In this document: positions 49,520-63,049 of the stretch, piece by piece
Layout: each line of letters begins with the position of its first letter
Numbering within the stretch: the first letter of the stretch is position 1
From: Liolophura sinensis
Taxonomy: Eukaryota > Mollusca > Polyplacophora > Chitonida > Chitonidae
Reading direction: 5' to 3'
Assembly: GCF_032854445.1 (NCBI RefSeq)
Contig: NC_088300.1
Coordinates: 65,632,984 to 65,696,983, forward strand
DNA: 64,000 bases
The notes under the pieces: generated by a model
Databases searched by the model: none
What the model saw: the letters and a program-made list of their open reading frames with translations, nothing else
Told to the model about the DNA's origin: nothing
Program-made: the position numbers and the translations under genes

Positions 49520-52500
49520 TCATCTCAAAGGACATCCATTTGCCCAGTGGCCTAGGCTACCTGTAACAAACAAAAATGGTAGCCATGTAAATACATTTTT
49601 TCCTTTCTTAGTATTAAACAGTTTGAATCTAAATTCAACGCCTGTCCTAAATATTATCCTTAAAAATGCTTTGTAAGGAGTAACCAAATTCTCTCTGTAT
49701 CAGTATAAAGAGGATAAGTCTCTAGCAAATTTTTTTTTTAATTCTGACCTACTGAAAAAGATAGAGATTTTACAAAAATTAACACTGCAGAAAATACAAA
49801 TCAAGAAATTCTATCAAATGCCCAATAAAAACTTTAAGAGCATGGTTCTTTTCTAGAGGGTTTGTTGGGTTACCCTAACGAACATATATGTATTTATAAA
49901 CATGGTCAAAACATCAGCTGGCACATAAACAGGAAGCTGGACAGCATCACACAAACATTGACATTTGCCAATACATTTTAAGGCCAACTCTGACTCTCTG
50001 ACACTTACCACAAATAAAACATCTGCCGTATCCTCCATAGTATGCGTCGGGGTCCCCTTCAATGTCAGAATCTGGGCTTGTAAAGCCACCATCAACGCTA
50101 TCCTCATCAGTGTCCTGACTAATCTCACTGTCGCTACTGAGAACTATTGGTGCCATAGATCGTGTGCGAGTCTGAGTTGCTCCCCTTGCAGCTCCCGTGG
50201 CTGTACTAGAAGACCCTCGTCCACGCCGTCTGCCACGCCCCCTTCTGCTGCCTGCCCTTCCACGGCCAGATGTGGACGACGATGACTGATTGTTCTCCTC
50301 ATCAAACTTTTTCTGCTCAGCTATGAATGGATACAGAAGAAGTGAGAAAGTTATTGTGTGTCATCTGTATAGTGGACACGACTGTGCAATTTAACAGTTA
50401 TGGTTTACTGTAAGGTATCAAACACTGACTTAAAGGAAATGTTAACCTTGTCACGACCTTTATGTGTGAAATCCACGCAGAATCATGAGATCACAGGTTT
50501 ATGGGTGGAAGAAACCAGGCAGAGTCTGAAGATGACAGGTTTATGCGTGGAACACAGGCAGGATCTGGAGATCACATGTTTATGGGTGGAGGAAACCAGG
50601 CATGGTCTGAAGATGACAAATTTATGGGTGATGGAAAATAGGCCATAGAGTCTGGAGAAGACCACTAACCACGCCTCCAGCCACAGCAGAATAACAGAGA
50701 GTTACTTTTTCCTTAACAGTACTATAAAATGTTTACCCTCTCTAGATTTGGTCATTTCTTTCCTCCTCTCTTTTAGCTCTTCACTCAGCTGATCTACCAT
50801 CTTCTCTATGTAACTGTCCAGAACAATTGACCGAGTGAAAGACGTGAATGGGGCACGGCAGATTGGGCATTCCTTCTTCCTCTTCATCCATTGACTAATA
50901 CACAGCTGACAGAATGAGTGGGAGCAGTTTAAAGAAGCGGCCTAAAATGTTTAAAAGTTTAAATGTTAGAACATTTGTGCATGAACATAATATGTATACA
51001 TAACACACCCTAGTATATAACTACATGTTGCCCTATAAAAACATTCTTAAAGTCATAATCACTTTGTATAAATGGGCCAAAAAATGTCTCAAAATCTGAG
51101 TTTGATATGAAATTATGAACTGATTTTGTGGACTGACATAGATACATGTATTTACATTCAAGATCCAAATTAAAGATCATTTCATTTTGTTCTCAAGAAA
51201 ACAAAAAAAAAGAAGTCTCACATATACGTATTTTCAACTTTATTACATTATATTTAGTGAATTAGGTTTAGCTAGACCTATTCATGTTTCTACCTTTATA
51301 AACAATTCACTGCAGATACTACACTGCAGTTCTGTCTCCATCAGGTCTGTAAAATTGGCCAGGACATCTTCTCTAGCTCTTAGTGCAGCCTCTTTTTGCT
51401 TAGCATTCTCTGACTGAGTATCCTTTAACTGACTTTCTAGAACTTTCTGTTCTAATTCTTTATTAGCTATAACTTTAGTCAGATTCTCCCTCTGGCTCAC
51501 AAGCTCCTTTTCTAGCTGTTTATCTTTCTCCTCCAGAGCACGGTCCATTTCTTCCTGTAACTTATGCTCCACTTTCACTTTCTCTGCGATTAATGCTTCC
51601 CGCTGTGCAGTAAGTTGCCTCAAAAGCGCAGCCTCCTTTTCTTTCAGCTTTGCCTCTAGCGCCGCTTGGAATTCTTGTACTTTTCTACTGATCTTCTCTT
51701 TCTCATCTTCAAACTTTCTCTGGAAATTGAAGACATTGCATACATTATGAGGTTTAGTACAAACATAAACTATCAAACCACCTATACAGGAAACAATAAT
51801 CAGGACAAAGAAAATAAAACTACACTGTGGCCATCACATAAACTCATATTTCACTTATTAGCTACAGCAAGCAGCTCTATTCATCACTCTGTATGTCTGT
51901 CTGGCAGTCAGTCAATCTGTAGGTCAGTAAAATTTTTGACATATGTCTTTTAACAAAGACATAATTTTTGCAGCATGTTGCAGCTATTGTGAATTTGCAC
52001 CCCTATCAAGCTTGATCGTTTTTTCTCTCACCCACTCACAGTATATTTTAACCCCTGCATCCAAACTGCTTTTTTTACCAGAAATTGTCCCAAAAGGTGT
52101 CTTTATCATGATAAAAGGAAAACTAAAAATTGTTGCCCTATCCACACCAATTTTCTAAAATATTCAGCCCTTTCTCTGTCCGCCATATATAGCATGTATT
52201 TGTATATTTCTATCGGGACAGATCAAGCTCCTTGGAGCTTTACTCCCGCCATATGTCTTTTTAATCTTGTATTAGCCTTATCGCATTCTAATATTCGTGT
52301 GTCCCGAGTAATATTTATAGCATGGTTCTGTGAGTGTCTGTTCGGGTGATCCCCGTGCTTTGATAAGAAAATTACAGAGCAGACACGAACAGACGAAATT
52401 GTGTTTCCTTTTTTTCTTCACATACATCTAATATATCCTGTATATTTGTAGTTACTATAAGCTAAAGCGATAAGGCAAGATTTATGTATATGTATATATA

Positions 52501-55500
52501 GATATGGTGAATAAAGAAATCTGAAATCTGAATCTGAAATCTAAACAATGACTCAGAAATGTCAGAAGACTTACAAGAAAAAAAAACAACAAATAATATA
52601 ACTTTTGCTATTTCAGAAGCGGTGCTTGGTCACTCAATAAATCAACTCTTAATCAGGAATTCTAATGAGACTGTGAGAAACGCCATGTTAGGCAGACCAA
52701 AAAAAAAATGTTGCTTCACTCGTACTTTATGTGTATCTGACTAAAATGCAAAAGAGAGTTAGGCTGATGTCAGTTTTGAGTAACAGAAATAACTAGGGCC
52801 TGGTTGGTTAAAATTGATAACATGGTGGCACTTTCATTTTTTTCAATGTGCATGATATTGCTTATCTCAGTAATGCAACATTGCCAAAAAATAAAAAAAT
52901 GAAAAACAAGCATGCATGTTTGTACATTAGGTCTAGCGTTAAACATTTGCTCCAAGCAGTGTTATGAATATATCTCTTTTTTGAACAGACAACAGCAAGA
53001 AACGGTGCTATGAATGGTCATGTACTTTAATCGACACAAAAAAGCAGCGGAAAGTCACTCACTGACTCACTCGGTGATAGCATAAGAGGTAGTGTAATCT
53101 ATGTTGTTGTTGTTTCGCCACTAATTTCTAGCCACAAAATGACAGTTCCTCTGATAGTCCTTAACAAGTCGATGCGCAGGGAGTTATTTTTTTTTTGCTG
53201 GCACTTTTTCTGCTTTTTTCACTACTGTGAAATAAATTTATTCCACCTACATCTCATAGTTATCAATACAGCCACTTTCCAATGACATGTTTTGAACTCC
53301 TGTCAGTATAAGTAACTAAGATACCTGGTTGAGCTGTCAATCATGCATATTTATAAAGGAAAGTTTAAGACTTTGAAAATTTAAACTTAATGACTCGGTA
53401 AATCAAGGTAAATGCTGGACATCGCTAGCTTGATTAAATGAAGATGACTAAATGGTGACAACAAAAACTTCCTGAATACCTTCATAAAAAAAAAAAATCA
53501 TACCTCTTTTTCCTCCATTTCAGATTTCATTTCTTCCTCTTTTTGAAGCAGCTCTTCCACAATCTTCTCCTGTTCTTCAGCTTTGTTCTTTTCTTCCTCT
53601 AGCTCCTGTTTTATAACTGCCTCAGCAGCTTCCTTCTCCTTAAGGAGCCTCTGCATCTCGGCTAACTTCTCCTCATATTCCTTTAGCTTCTGCTTGGCAA
53701 GTTTGTCCTGTTCACTAAGCTGCTCTTTATACTCTCGAAACGGGGACCAGTTCTGCTTTATTCCACTTCTGCCCGCTGCATTAATATCCTGCGAGCTTGA
53801 TACATTATCATCCTGATCCGTTAAACTCTGGCTGTCAATGGAGCTTTTAGAGCACCCAGCAAGGCGAGACTTTTTCAGATGAGAACTACCTGTGGTAGAG
53901 TCCACTTTGTCTGATGATCGCTTTACTGGTCGTTTGATACGGGCAGCAGGGAAGTATTTGTACACGAACTCTGAAGGCATGTCTGAACTTGGATTGATTC
54001 CAAACTGAACGAGATCCCCCTCTCGCAGAGGTACACCCACATTGGCCTGCAGTCTTTCTCCATTGACAGCTACTCCATTCAAACTCTGAAAAACCATAAA
54101 TGAAGATCACACCAAAAGCTGGAATAATAAGGGCAGCAGGCACCTTTTGAGGCAAAGCAACTGAATATTCAGTGGTTAAATGGTTATCTGACACTACAAA
54201 TATTGGTTTATGATACAATGTCAACTGATCACCATAACCCATTCCCTTTCTTCCCCTTTCACAGGATCTATAATAAATTCATTTATTTATTTGAGTTGTG
54301 TTTTACACGAAATATTTCATTTATACAATGGTGGCCAGCATTAAGGTGGGAGAGAACCGAGCAGAGCCCGTCGGAAACCAACGACCACCATTATGGTGGA
54401 AGGATGCCTAGCAGAGCTGGGGCAAACCCACGACAGTAATAAATGAACCATCTCTAGCACATGCACAGCAGATGAGTATAAAATTGACTTGCCACATTTA
54501 AAACTGAACAAGGTTGAACAGTTAGTTTAGAAATACTCTAACCTCTTGTCATAAATAACTACCTGCAGATCTACAGTGATCGGTTTAAATGAAATTGCAT
54601 AAATCTTCAGATATTGTTGATCTTCTGTAAACCTTCAACCTTTTTGACCTCCAAAGCACTTTTTTCAGTGAAATTGATGCATATAATAATTTTGCCAATG
54701 TTAAAAAAACAAAATGTTAGTTTGCGTCAATAAAAATGCAACCTTCATTAAACTGTGCGGATTATTTCTCTACACTCCACAGTTCTCTCAGAACAGTGGT
54801 GGCTGAAAAGGTTGAAAAATTAGAGTAAACACACAACCACTGTATCAAAACAACTGGAATATTTCTCTGAATAAAGGCCAGTAAGACTTGTGGGCTGGCT
54901 AGCCTGGTGAAAGAAACTTTTTCCTATGACAGAAAGGCCTGTGTGTGAAAACCACATACAACCACATTGTGCCCATGATTAAGCTCAAGTCCCGCTTGTA
55001 TGAAGCCTTCTTAACGTTATAAGCACATACTGACCATGGCAACCAGCTATGTAGGCATTACGTCGGCATGGCTGTTACATGCTCGTAACATTAAGTCGGC
55101 CTTGTACAAGTTCTTGCCGGATTTTGAGAGCTGTATTACTCTTACCACAGTGTTTGAAGGTGTATTACTGACGGTTGTTTGGAAAGTAGAATGACATCCT
55201 AATGAAAAAAAAGTTTCAGCACCTGAAGTTATATTTCATGACCTTTACTAATTTGCCTCTAAAAGTGCTGTACTGGGGGAAAAATCAATATTTCTGAAGA
55301 ACTTCTTGCCCACCTTGTTGTCTTGTATGAACCAATTTCCATCTTCTTTCCTCTGGAGAATGGCATGACATCTTGATATCATGTTGCTCAAAAGGCAAAC
55401 TGTGACATCTGCTGATCGTCCGATCGTAATCTGCAACATAAAAATTGTGACATCACACAGTCACTTGTGATTTCTTTTTATCTAGTGTTATTAAATTGTG

Positions 55501-56329
55501 TAGCCTCAATGTACATGGGCCACATCTCCTTTAATCATTCCCCATCCTATTCCTACATCAATCAGAGGTTTCTTCACACACACTTTTCAGAGTAGAATAT
55601 TGGTAGACCCAGTGTGTTGTCAGAATCTAAATATCTATGAGTAATTTTGTATATAGAAGTTTCACAAGGCTGTACACACATTAATTTCGTTATGAATACA
55701 ATAACCATTACCATTTGTGCTTACACAATTCAGATAATTTGGTTGGCTATTTCTCACATAATTTTAGTAGGTACATGTATATGCTGCTGGCATCTCTATT
55801 AATCTTTTTTACACAATTCTACTTTCTGCCTATTTTTCAGGCAAAAATTAGGCCCAAGCTTACCAACCAAAACAGCAGCTGAATAGTATTGAGTCTTGGA
55901 ATATTAGTTTTTGACACTAGGCTCTAGATTACTAATAATAAATGACAATGGCAGTGACTGGTTCGCAGTTAGAACTTGGAAGGACATTTACCAGCAACTA
56001 ATGCCAAGAATAGAGTATTCAGCGATGTTGAATATCAAACGGAAACAATAAACCGTGTTTCTTTAAATTTTAATCTAAGACTAGCAAGAGAACCTGACAG
56101 CGCCAAGCACTGAGTCAGTGAGTGAGTGGAAGACTGCTCTTGTTGATGAGCGTTTAATAGCTGTGGCAATCAAACCTTCGTCGAGAGCGCAGAACAGGCA
56201 AATTCGACAGATCTGTATATACATTATACACACGATGCCCACCTTTCCCTCTCCATCTAATGGGATAAACCGAGGCTTTTTGTGATTTTCTCCCACTCGA
56301 ATGAGACAAGGTATAACTTTAGTTTCCAT
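49520..56329 (-). CDS. RNF8: RNF8-like FHA/RING E3 ubiquitin ligase with zinc knuckle
   Basis: RNF8 is known to read phosphorylated MDC1 at DNA breaks through its FHA domain and to start histone ubiquitination. Exons in transcript order are 56329-56243, 55430-55314, 54085-53504, 51719-51294, 50941-50737, 50320-50009 and 49560-49520, giving 589 aa (human RNF8 485). The FHA domain spans roughly residues 5-110, with GRS, SRCH and DNKSLNG motifs. A basic/serine linker follows, then a long coiled coil (about 175-385). The C3HC4 RING has Cys395, 398, 410, His412, Cys415, 418, 429 and 432. Beyond it are an RG-rich tract, PIVLSSDSE (530-538, like a SUMO-interaction motif) and a terminal knuckle CFICGSLGHWANGC (573-586). 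The last three features are not in human RNF8 as I know it. The last exon is 41 nt and completes the knuckle in phase. Confidence 0.92.
50485..50660. repeat. 45-bp-type minisatellite, about 4 diverged copies, RNF8 intron
   Basis: Units contain agatcacaggtttatgggtg, gaaaccaggcagagtctgaa or close variants (agatgacaggtttatgcgtg, agatcacatgtttatgggtg, agatgacaaatttatgggtg). It lies between the RING exon and the RG/SIM exon. ORFs across it on both strands are incidental. Confidence 0.75.
54278..54432 (-). repeat. SINE-A fragment in RNF8 intron 2
   Basis: Plus-strand words are tttatttatttgagttgtgt, gtggccagcattaaggtggg and gaaccgagcagagcccg. Part of the body (ccattatggtggaaggatgc) is repeated once more, so the copy is internally rearranged. 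Confidence 0.65.
54628..54835. repeat. Dispersed repeat D, copy 2
   Basis: This is the partner of 38895-39125. It is intronic in RNF8, with cttcaacctttttgacctcc at the left and agtggtggctgaaaaggttg at the right. Confidence 0.5.
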
Positions 56330-56667
56330 TTTGACGTTACTAAATTCGATGATACTGTTAAAAGTCACGTCTGATCCTAAAACCCGAACAAGGATTTCAA
56401 TTAAATTATAAAATCTCAATATTCTGGCATATAATACAAACGTAAAGAACTTAAAAACTGAATAAAAGATTTTTCACATCAGGCAATTGCAATTCTGATC
56501 CTTATGTAAGCAAATAGAACTGCCTGAAATACAGTTAAAGTCGGAAAATACTTAAGAGCGATATTTAAAAGAACCCAATCTGTTGAAATCATGTGACCTC
56601 CAGCTATTTCTTGACTTCGCAGGCATTTGACGTTTGGTAGGATAAAATTTACAAAAACTAGTGTAAA
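56330..56667. promoter_or_regulatory. Bidirectional promoter, RNF8 / ATP6V1D
   Basis: Only 338 bp separate the two start codons, so both 5' UTRs and core promoters must fit here unless distant non-coding exons exist. No TATA box is clear for either gene. The CCTCCAGC and TGACGTTTGG words are visible but not diagnostic. Confidence 0.65.
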
Positions 56668-59600
56668 ATGTCTGGTAAAGAAAGGATAAACGTGTTCCCT
56701 TCACGAATGTAAGTATGATTATTTTTCCTGCCATTTAAATTTGACGTAATCATGGTATTTTGCTCTACAACTGTTTGATTTGTCTGACTGGCAGTGTGAC
56801 ACTGACACTATCTGATCGACACTAACAGTACTACAGTAACAAGTACCACAACAGAAAAATATTATAAATCAGAAAAATGAAATTAAAAAAAAAATGAATG
56901 TGTCAGATATTACCAGACTGTCATCTCTTCGGTTTATTGACGGTGTGTGATTTTATTGAAGAACTTCAGGTTGTGTGCACTTGCATGTGTTGTATCTTAA
57001 TTATGACACATATATTTCAGCTACACTTACTACTGTGAACGTAATAATAATTTAATTGTTCAGACCATTTAAGTGAAAAGTGAAATGAATATTATCGATA
57101 TGAATGCATACGCCAGTTTGTAATCATGAGCACCTTCTGTGATTTAATGTAACTTGGAAGAGAAAAGGAGGTATTTCATAGCAGTCAGTAGGCCCTGATT
57201 ATTACATTGTATCAACGCTTAATGTTTTAGTATCCAGAACTTTTGACAGATGGAGGATTATGTCATGTTTTAAGCTGCTACTTGAAGCTCTATAAGTTGC
57301 CCTGTCTGTGAGTCAATCAGTTTTTGACATCCAGTCTTTAAACACCTGCCATTTACACACATGTAAATCTACAGTGCCTGTATAGAGGTATTGAGTGGAA
57401 GACAACATCAGCTCATGCCAATTTTGTTTCTCATTAGTTATATGAATTTTTACAACTGCTCATCAAAGGAAGCTGGATTAACACATTAATTTAGGCCAAA
57501 TTAAGCAGATGCACATGTAAGTCACTAGCAAAGGTGATACATATGCGGGTGGTCTGTCCAACATATACATGTAGAGTCAGTTTTTAATTACAGTTTCAAG
57601 TTTACCTTTCAACCATTTCTTATGGGCAGGTGGCAGGGATTTCTAATTTCAGCAAAAACCCACATTAGCACTGTGAGGTCACATGTTTGACACCAGTGAT
57701 CCGTTGATTTTAAATCAGGAGAAATGTCAGATACACGTACCTGGCAAGATTTTCTAATCTTCGGCTCTGTTTCACAAACAAATCTGATATTAAGTTGTAT
57801 TTTTCAGAATTCTGTATTTTTGATTTGAAAATGTGCGCTGGCTGATAACTAATGTCGTTATTCTTGATGCAGGGCTATGGCCATCATGAAGGCAAGACTG
57901 AAGGGGGCTCAGAAAGGTCATAGCCTGTTGAAGAAGAAAGCAGATGCCTTGACCATGCGTTTTCGACAAATTCTCAAAAAGATCATTGAGGTAACCACAG
58001 ACAATAAAAGTAACATGTAGATGATTTAAAGCCAAGCAAACTGTTCCTGTAACAGGAAAGATTGCTGGAAAGAGAGAGGAGAGTGAGCTCTGTGTTGTCT
58101 TACATAAGGCCTTGTAGCAGCTGTTCTAAGTACAACTATTAAACTGGATTCTTATGAGTAGAATCTCATATTACAAAGTTGACCTGCCACCGTCTGAGAC
58201 ATCTGATTGCCTCAAATTGTTATATATTTATATATAGGCTGAGGTATACAATAATTGCAAGGTTGTATACAGGGTCTCATTGTGTTGTTCAAGGATTCTT
58301 CTAAAAAATAAATAATAACCAGATGGGAACTTTTTTAGGAACTTTTTCACATATATACATGCATGAATTTGACATGTTTTCTTGTTTGGTTGCATAGTAC
58401 ATAATTTCCCAAAAAATCATGTAAGAATATGGTATGGTAGCTCTTTGTCAATGCCTTTTTAATTTAGCAACATTAAAGGACAGCAAATTCATTATTTGGT
58501 GTAAATGCCATATTGCTTTTCAGACAAAAGTGATGATGGGTGATGTGATGAAAGAGGCATCATTTTCATTGGCCGAGGCAAAGTTCACAACTGGAGACTT
58601 CAATCATATGGTTCTGCAAAATGTAGCCAGAGCTCAGATAAAAATCAGATCTAAGAAGGACAATGTTGCAGGTACAGAGTATATACATTACCCTATTTCA
58701 TCTAATTTTTTTGGACACCTGGTATGCACATTTCAACCAATATACATGTATATGTAATTGTAGTAGGAATTTTGACTTTCTTTTTTCTCACATGGTTAGA
58801 CCATGTAATGAACAACCTGCTCATATCTTTACTGTTCCAAAAGGAGGGTAAAGAAACTTAATATTGTACTTTCCACACAACTAATATCTGTCCGCAAAAT
58901 TGGGATAATTAGGGTAACCTACCATCCGTATACGGTAGACATTGTAAATGTACTTTGTCACATGGACACACCATAAGATGAAATTGCATGAAAAGTATAA
59001 TTTTTCAAATGCATGCTATAATGCACTGATAATCACCTAAATTATTGACCTGTTTAGGCCTCTAATCTGATGCTTCAGAATAAAGTTTGTTTAAGCGCAG
59101 TTTTACAATGTTCAGATCTATCAGATACAGATAATTTCAGCGGCTGGGAAATTCAGTGGAGATAACCTGTGTTTGCCTTAAAATAATCCTGTATAACTAA
59201 GCTACTCATTTTACCTGATTCTAAAAGTTCAGACTGTTCTGTTAATCTTATTCACATATAGGAAAAATTTTCAACGTCAAAAGAAACACTTTATGATGTT
59301 TATTTGCCTTTTAAATAAACATGGAATTTTTAGATTCCTCCTAGAAATATCTCCTCTCTTATGCTCTAGTAGACTTTGTGGCAATAAGCGACTGACAGCC
59401 ACAAATATGGCATACAAGGCTGTACATCATGTGAGAAAGTTTGTTAGTAACTGTGGTTTCCTCCACCCATTGCTAGGATATGGTTGCAATATTGCTGACA
59501 TGGCATTTAGCTATACCCATTCATTCACAAGTAAAACTGACAGCTATAGTACATGTGAAACTGTTTGAGTATGGCGAGCAGTGTCATTCAGATGTGCTCA

Positions 59601-62600
59601 TCGGAAGTAGACATGACAGATACCTTTTTTTTTTTTAAATGGCTAATTTTAAAGATAGGGATTTAAAAAAATTAACCTTTCGAAAACAATTTTTTCAAAA
59701 TTCCATTAAAAATTAAAGTGGGTCCCTTTTGTGGAGGGTTTGTCAGGTTGCAAGAGCATATTTTTACTGATATCCCAGTCCCGCTGCATGTACATGTGAT
59801 TGGAAAATCTCTGTTGAATGTTTAACTGATGAGAAACTCATCTAATTTACAAATAGATGCTTTTTCTTTGTTTTAGGTGTGACCTTACCAGTATTTGAAC
59901 ACTATATGGATGGATCTGACAGTAAGTGCACCAATATATGCTTTTCAGGAGCCACTTTAACAACTTTTCCTACTCATATTTTCATGTATAAATAATATCA
60001 TAGATGTCTTATGGCATTGTTTTATCTATGCAGTTGCGTCTTATGAAGTTTCCTGACCTACATGTATACATCACTATAACATTGCATGTATCAGACTAGT
60101 ACTTTTTCTGTAGTTAAATTTTAAGGCTTTTCATACCTTATACTGATAATCATAGATACATCATATATTATTATGCAGTACCTATGACTTCCTCTTCAGT
60201 CGTATGTGGAAGGTCTGCCAGCAACCTGTGGACTGTTGTGAGTTTCCCCCATGTCTGCTCGGTTTCCTCCCACCATAATGCTGGCCACCATTGTATAAGT
60301 GAAATATTCTTGAGTACGGTGGAAAACACCAGTCAAACAAATAAATAAATAAACAGTACCTATGAATTTTAAATTATTATTATTATTATTCTCTGCCTTA
60401 ATATATTTATAATCATCCTACCCATGTACTGTGTTACAGGCTATGAGCTGACAGGCTTATCCAGGGGTGGTCAACAGATTGACAAACTAAAGAAGAATTA
60501 TCAAAAAGCGGTCCAACTGCTAGTAGAACTTGCTTCCTTACAGACGTCTTTTGTAACTCTTGATGAGGTCATCAAAATCACCAACCGCAGAGTTAATGCC
60601 ATAGAACACGGTATGTTCTAATGATTTTTTTGTCGATAAGACCAAACCCAATTTAAATTATTGTTTTACAGGAAAAATAAATCTTTATTAAGAGGACGGT
60701 GTAAAAATAAGACTTGAAAATCATCTAATTTGTGAGAATTGTGGACTATCCCAGCAATGTGTCTTGTGGTGGACATATTTACGTGAAAAACCTGAAAAAT
60801 TGGAAAATATTAAAAATACCAAGATCAGACAAATTGAAAAGACAGATTTTCAGTTTATTTTTATTTTAGTTTTGGGTTTTTTAGTGTCATCTGCCCTGTA
60901 AAACACAAAATACTGAAAGTTAATGTTGCCTAAGTACATACATGTATACACATGTAGCTGTAAATTATATCTACTTACAGAAGAAAACACACCGGTACTT
61001 GTACATATAACTGCGAGTGTAATGAATGGCTGATTATAGCTTTGTCATAATCAGACTATACTGTGAACATTATTACCAAGGAACTGTTTTAAAATACATG
61101 TCACTTCAAGAGTATCATGTTTTCGTAAACTTTTTGAAAGCCGCGACAATAAACTTCTGAAGAAGTCGGCGTGGAAGCCATGGAAGGCAAATGGGGTAAT
61201 CCTGTTCGCGTATGACTCACTACGGGCACTCCAGGAGGTCTGTGACATGTGTAAACTTTCGTTTGCATAGACTGTGTACAACAACAACAATACTGTCTGT
61301 CAGCCAGAATAGCCGTGTATGCTTCACCATGCCTGTATGTTTGTAGAGGACAAGTTCTGAATAATATTTATCAGAAATATTAAGTCCAAACCATTAAAGA
61401 CAACAGGTGCGTGCCATGTGCAGGACTGTATTTGTATTCTCGCGAGAGCATTTATATACTGTATATGTGTACTTTCTCTATGACTGGGAATTTGATCAGG
61501 GCAGTGTTCCACAGATAGCAACTGAGCTTAATTTGTTTTGATCATATAGTTAATATATATATATCTTAATATGCTTAGACACCTTTAGTAGCTCTTCCCT
61601 TCTGCAGGTGGCACGGTCATGGCAATGCGAGATGTTTGTCTTAATTTGAATTCTTTGACACACAAGGGGTTGATTCAATCCTAGTCTCAGACAGAATTGT
61701 TTAGATTCCCCATCCAATAAGTGATGAACAGAGGATTTGGTTGAAATACTTGTTAGCAGTGAACAGCGCCAATATTGCCTTTTGAGTGTCTTCCTTGGCT
61801 GAGGTGGGTAGCATGCTAGAAGGTCGCAATGATGCTGGAGCCTCTCACTGATGCAGTGACTGTGAGGTCAAGTCCAGCTCATTCTGGCTTCCTCTCTGGC
61901 CATGATGGGAGGTCTTGCAGCAACCTGCGGATGGTTATGGGTTTCTTAATAGGGAAATATTCTTGAGTACCATGTGAAACACCAATCAAAAAATAAGAAA
62001 AAGAAATAAGATCCAGTTTCCACCACCACTGGCAGATTTCTTGTGAATGAAATATTGTTGAGTAAGGCTTTGAGCATGAATCAGTGAATCAGTCAATGAG
62101 TAAATCCTTTTCTGCCGTTCTCTGCAACTTCATTGACTTGCGCTTCTGTTTCAGTGATCATTCCCAGGATTGAGCGTACCTTGTCGTACATCACAACAGA
62201 GTTGGATGAGAGGGAGAGAGAAGAGTTTTATAGGTAATCGCTTTCAGCTCATTCAGGAACATTTTACTTCACGTAATTTTATTTAATTGACACACATGTA
62301 ATGTATTCATGGCGATTTCTCTCTGGAGATTGGCTAAACATGCATCGTTCACAGGTTTCCAAAACTTATTCTTTGGTGCAGAGGCCCAGACTGGCTCAGA
62401 CAGATAAAGGGCTGCAACTGTCAGGCTCATGACTTTTAAGGTTGCATGTTCTAATGCAGGCTTTGCTTTTTCGAGTGGAACTTAAGGTTCAAGTACCTGA
62501 CAAATATTGGTGATTTACTTAAGGCACTCAAGTTTCCTTTGCCCATAAACCTTATAGCGTTCATATAAGGGCAAAATTCTTGAGCTTGTCATTAAACACC

Positions 62601-63049
62601 AAGTGAACCTGTGGATTGTTGTGGGTTCCTCTAAGCTCTGCCCGGTTTCGACCCAACATAACGCTAGCTACCATCATATAAGCGAAATATTCTTAAATGT
62701 AAAACACCAGTCAAATAAATAAATCAAATAAACACCAAATGAATCAGTAATTTTTTTTTTTTGGTGAATAATGATGACAATACTTTAAAAAAAAAGATAG
62801 AAGTTGGTTTGGCACATCATGTGAAAAGTTTTATAGAAGTGGAACGAGACAGAATTTTGCTGTGACTATTAAGGGTTACAACGTGTGCTGTTCGTCCTTA
62901 GGTTAAAGAAAGTTCAGGAGAAGAAAAAGAAGGTGAGAAAGGAGAAGGAAGCTGCAGCTTTGGAATTAAAGATGCAGGGGATACAGATGGAGGAAGCTGC
63001 CAACTTGTTAGAAGATGACAAAGATGAAGACTTACTTTTTAATGATTGA
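56668..63049 (+). CDS. ATP6V1D: V-type proton ATPase subunit D
   Basis: Subunit D is the central rotor shaft of the V1 sector. It couples ATP hydrolysis to proton pumping in endosomes, lysosomes and plasma membranes. The seven coding exons are 56668-56708, 57873-57990, 58524-58671, 59877-59921, 60440-60610, 62155-62233 and 62902-63049. They total 750 nt and give 249 aa (human 247), with phases consistent. The N-terminus is [14 protein letters not shown]. Conserved blocks are [72 protein letters not shown] and [17 protein letters not shown] charged helical C-terminus ([18 protein letters not shown]) ends [15 protein letters not shown]. The protein is soluble, mostly paired long helices. It is divergent from RNF8. 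Confidence 0.97.
60203..60352 (+). repeat. SINE-A fragment in ATP6V1D intron
   Basis: Plus-strand words ggaaggtctgccagcaacct, ggtttcctcccaccataatg and aacaccagtcaaacaaataa. The tail is (aaat)n. The tRNA-like head is missing. Confidence 0.7.
60703..60900. repeat. Dispersed repeat E, copy 2
   Basis: This is the partner of 25701-25890, with tgtggactatcccagcaatg as the shared core. It is intronic in ATP6V1D. Confidence 0.55.
61794..62010 (+). mobile_element. SINE-A with head and tail, internally deleted
   Basis: On the plus strand the head (ttggctgaggtgggtagc), a B-box-like gaggtcaagtcc, the body (cagcaacctgcggatggtta) and the tail (acaccaatcaaaaaataa) are all present. About 50-60 bp of the middle body, seen in other copies as the cctcccaccataatgctggc block, is missing. 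Confidence 0.65.
62607..62731 (+). repeat. SINE-A fragment in last ATP6V1D intron
   Basis: Plus-strand words aacctgtggattgttgtggg, acataacgctagctaccatc and aacaccagtcaaataaataa. It lies about 170 bp before the last coding exon. Confidence 0.65.
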
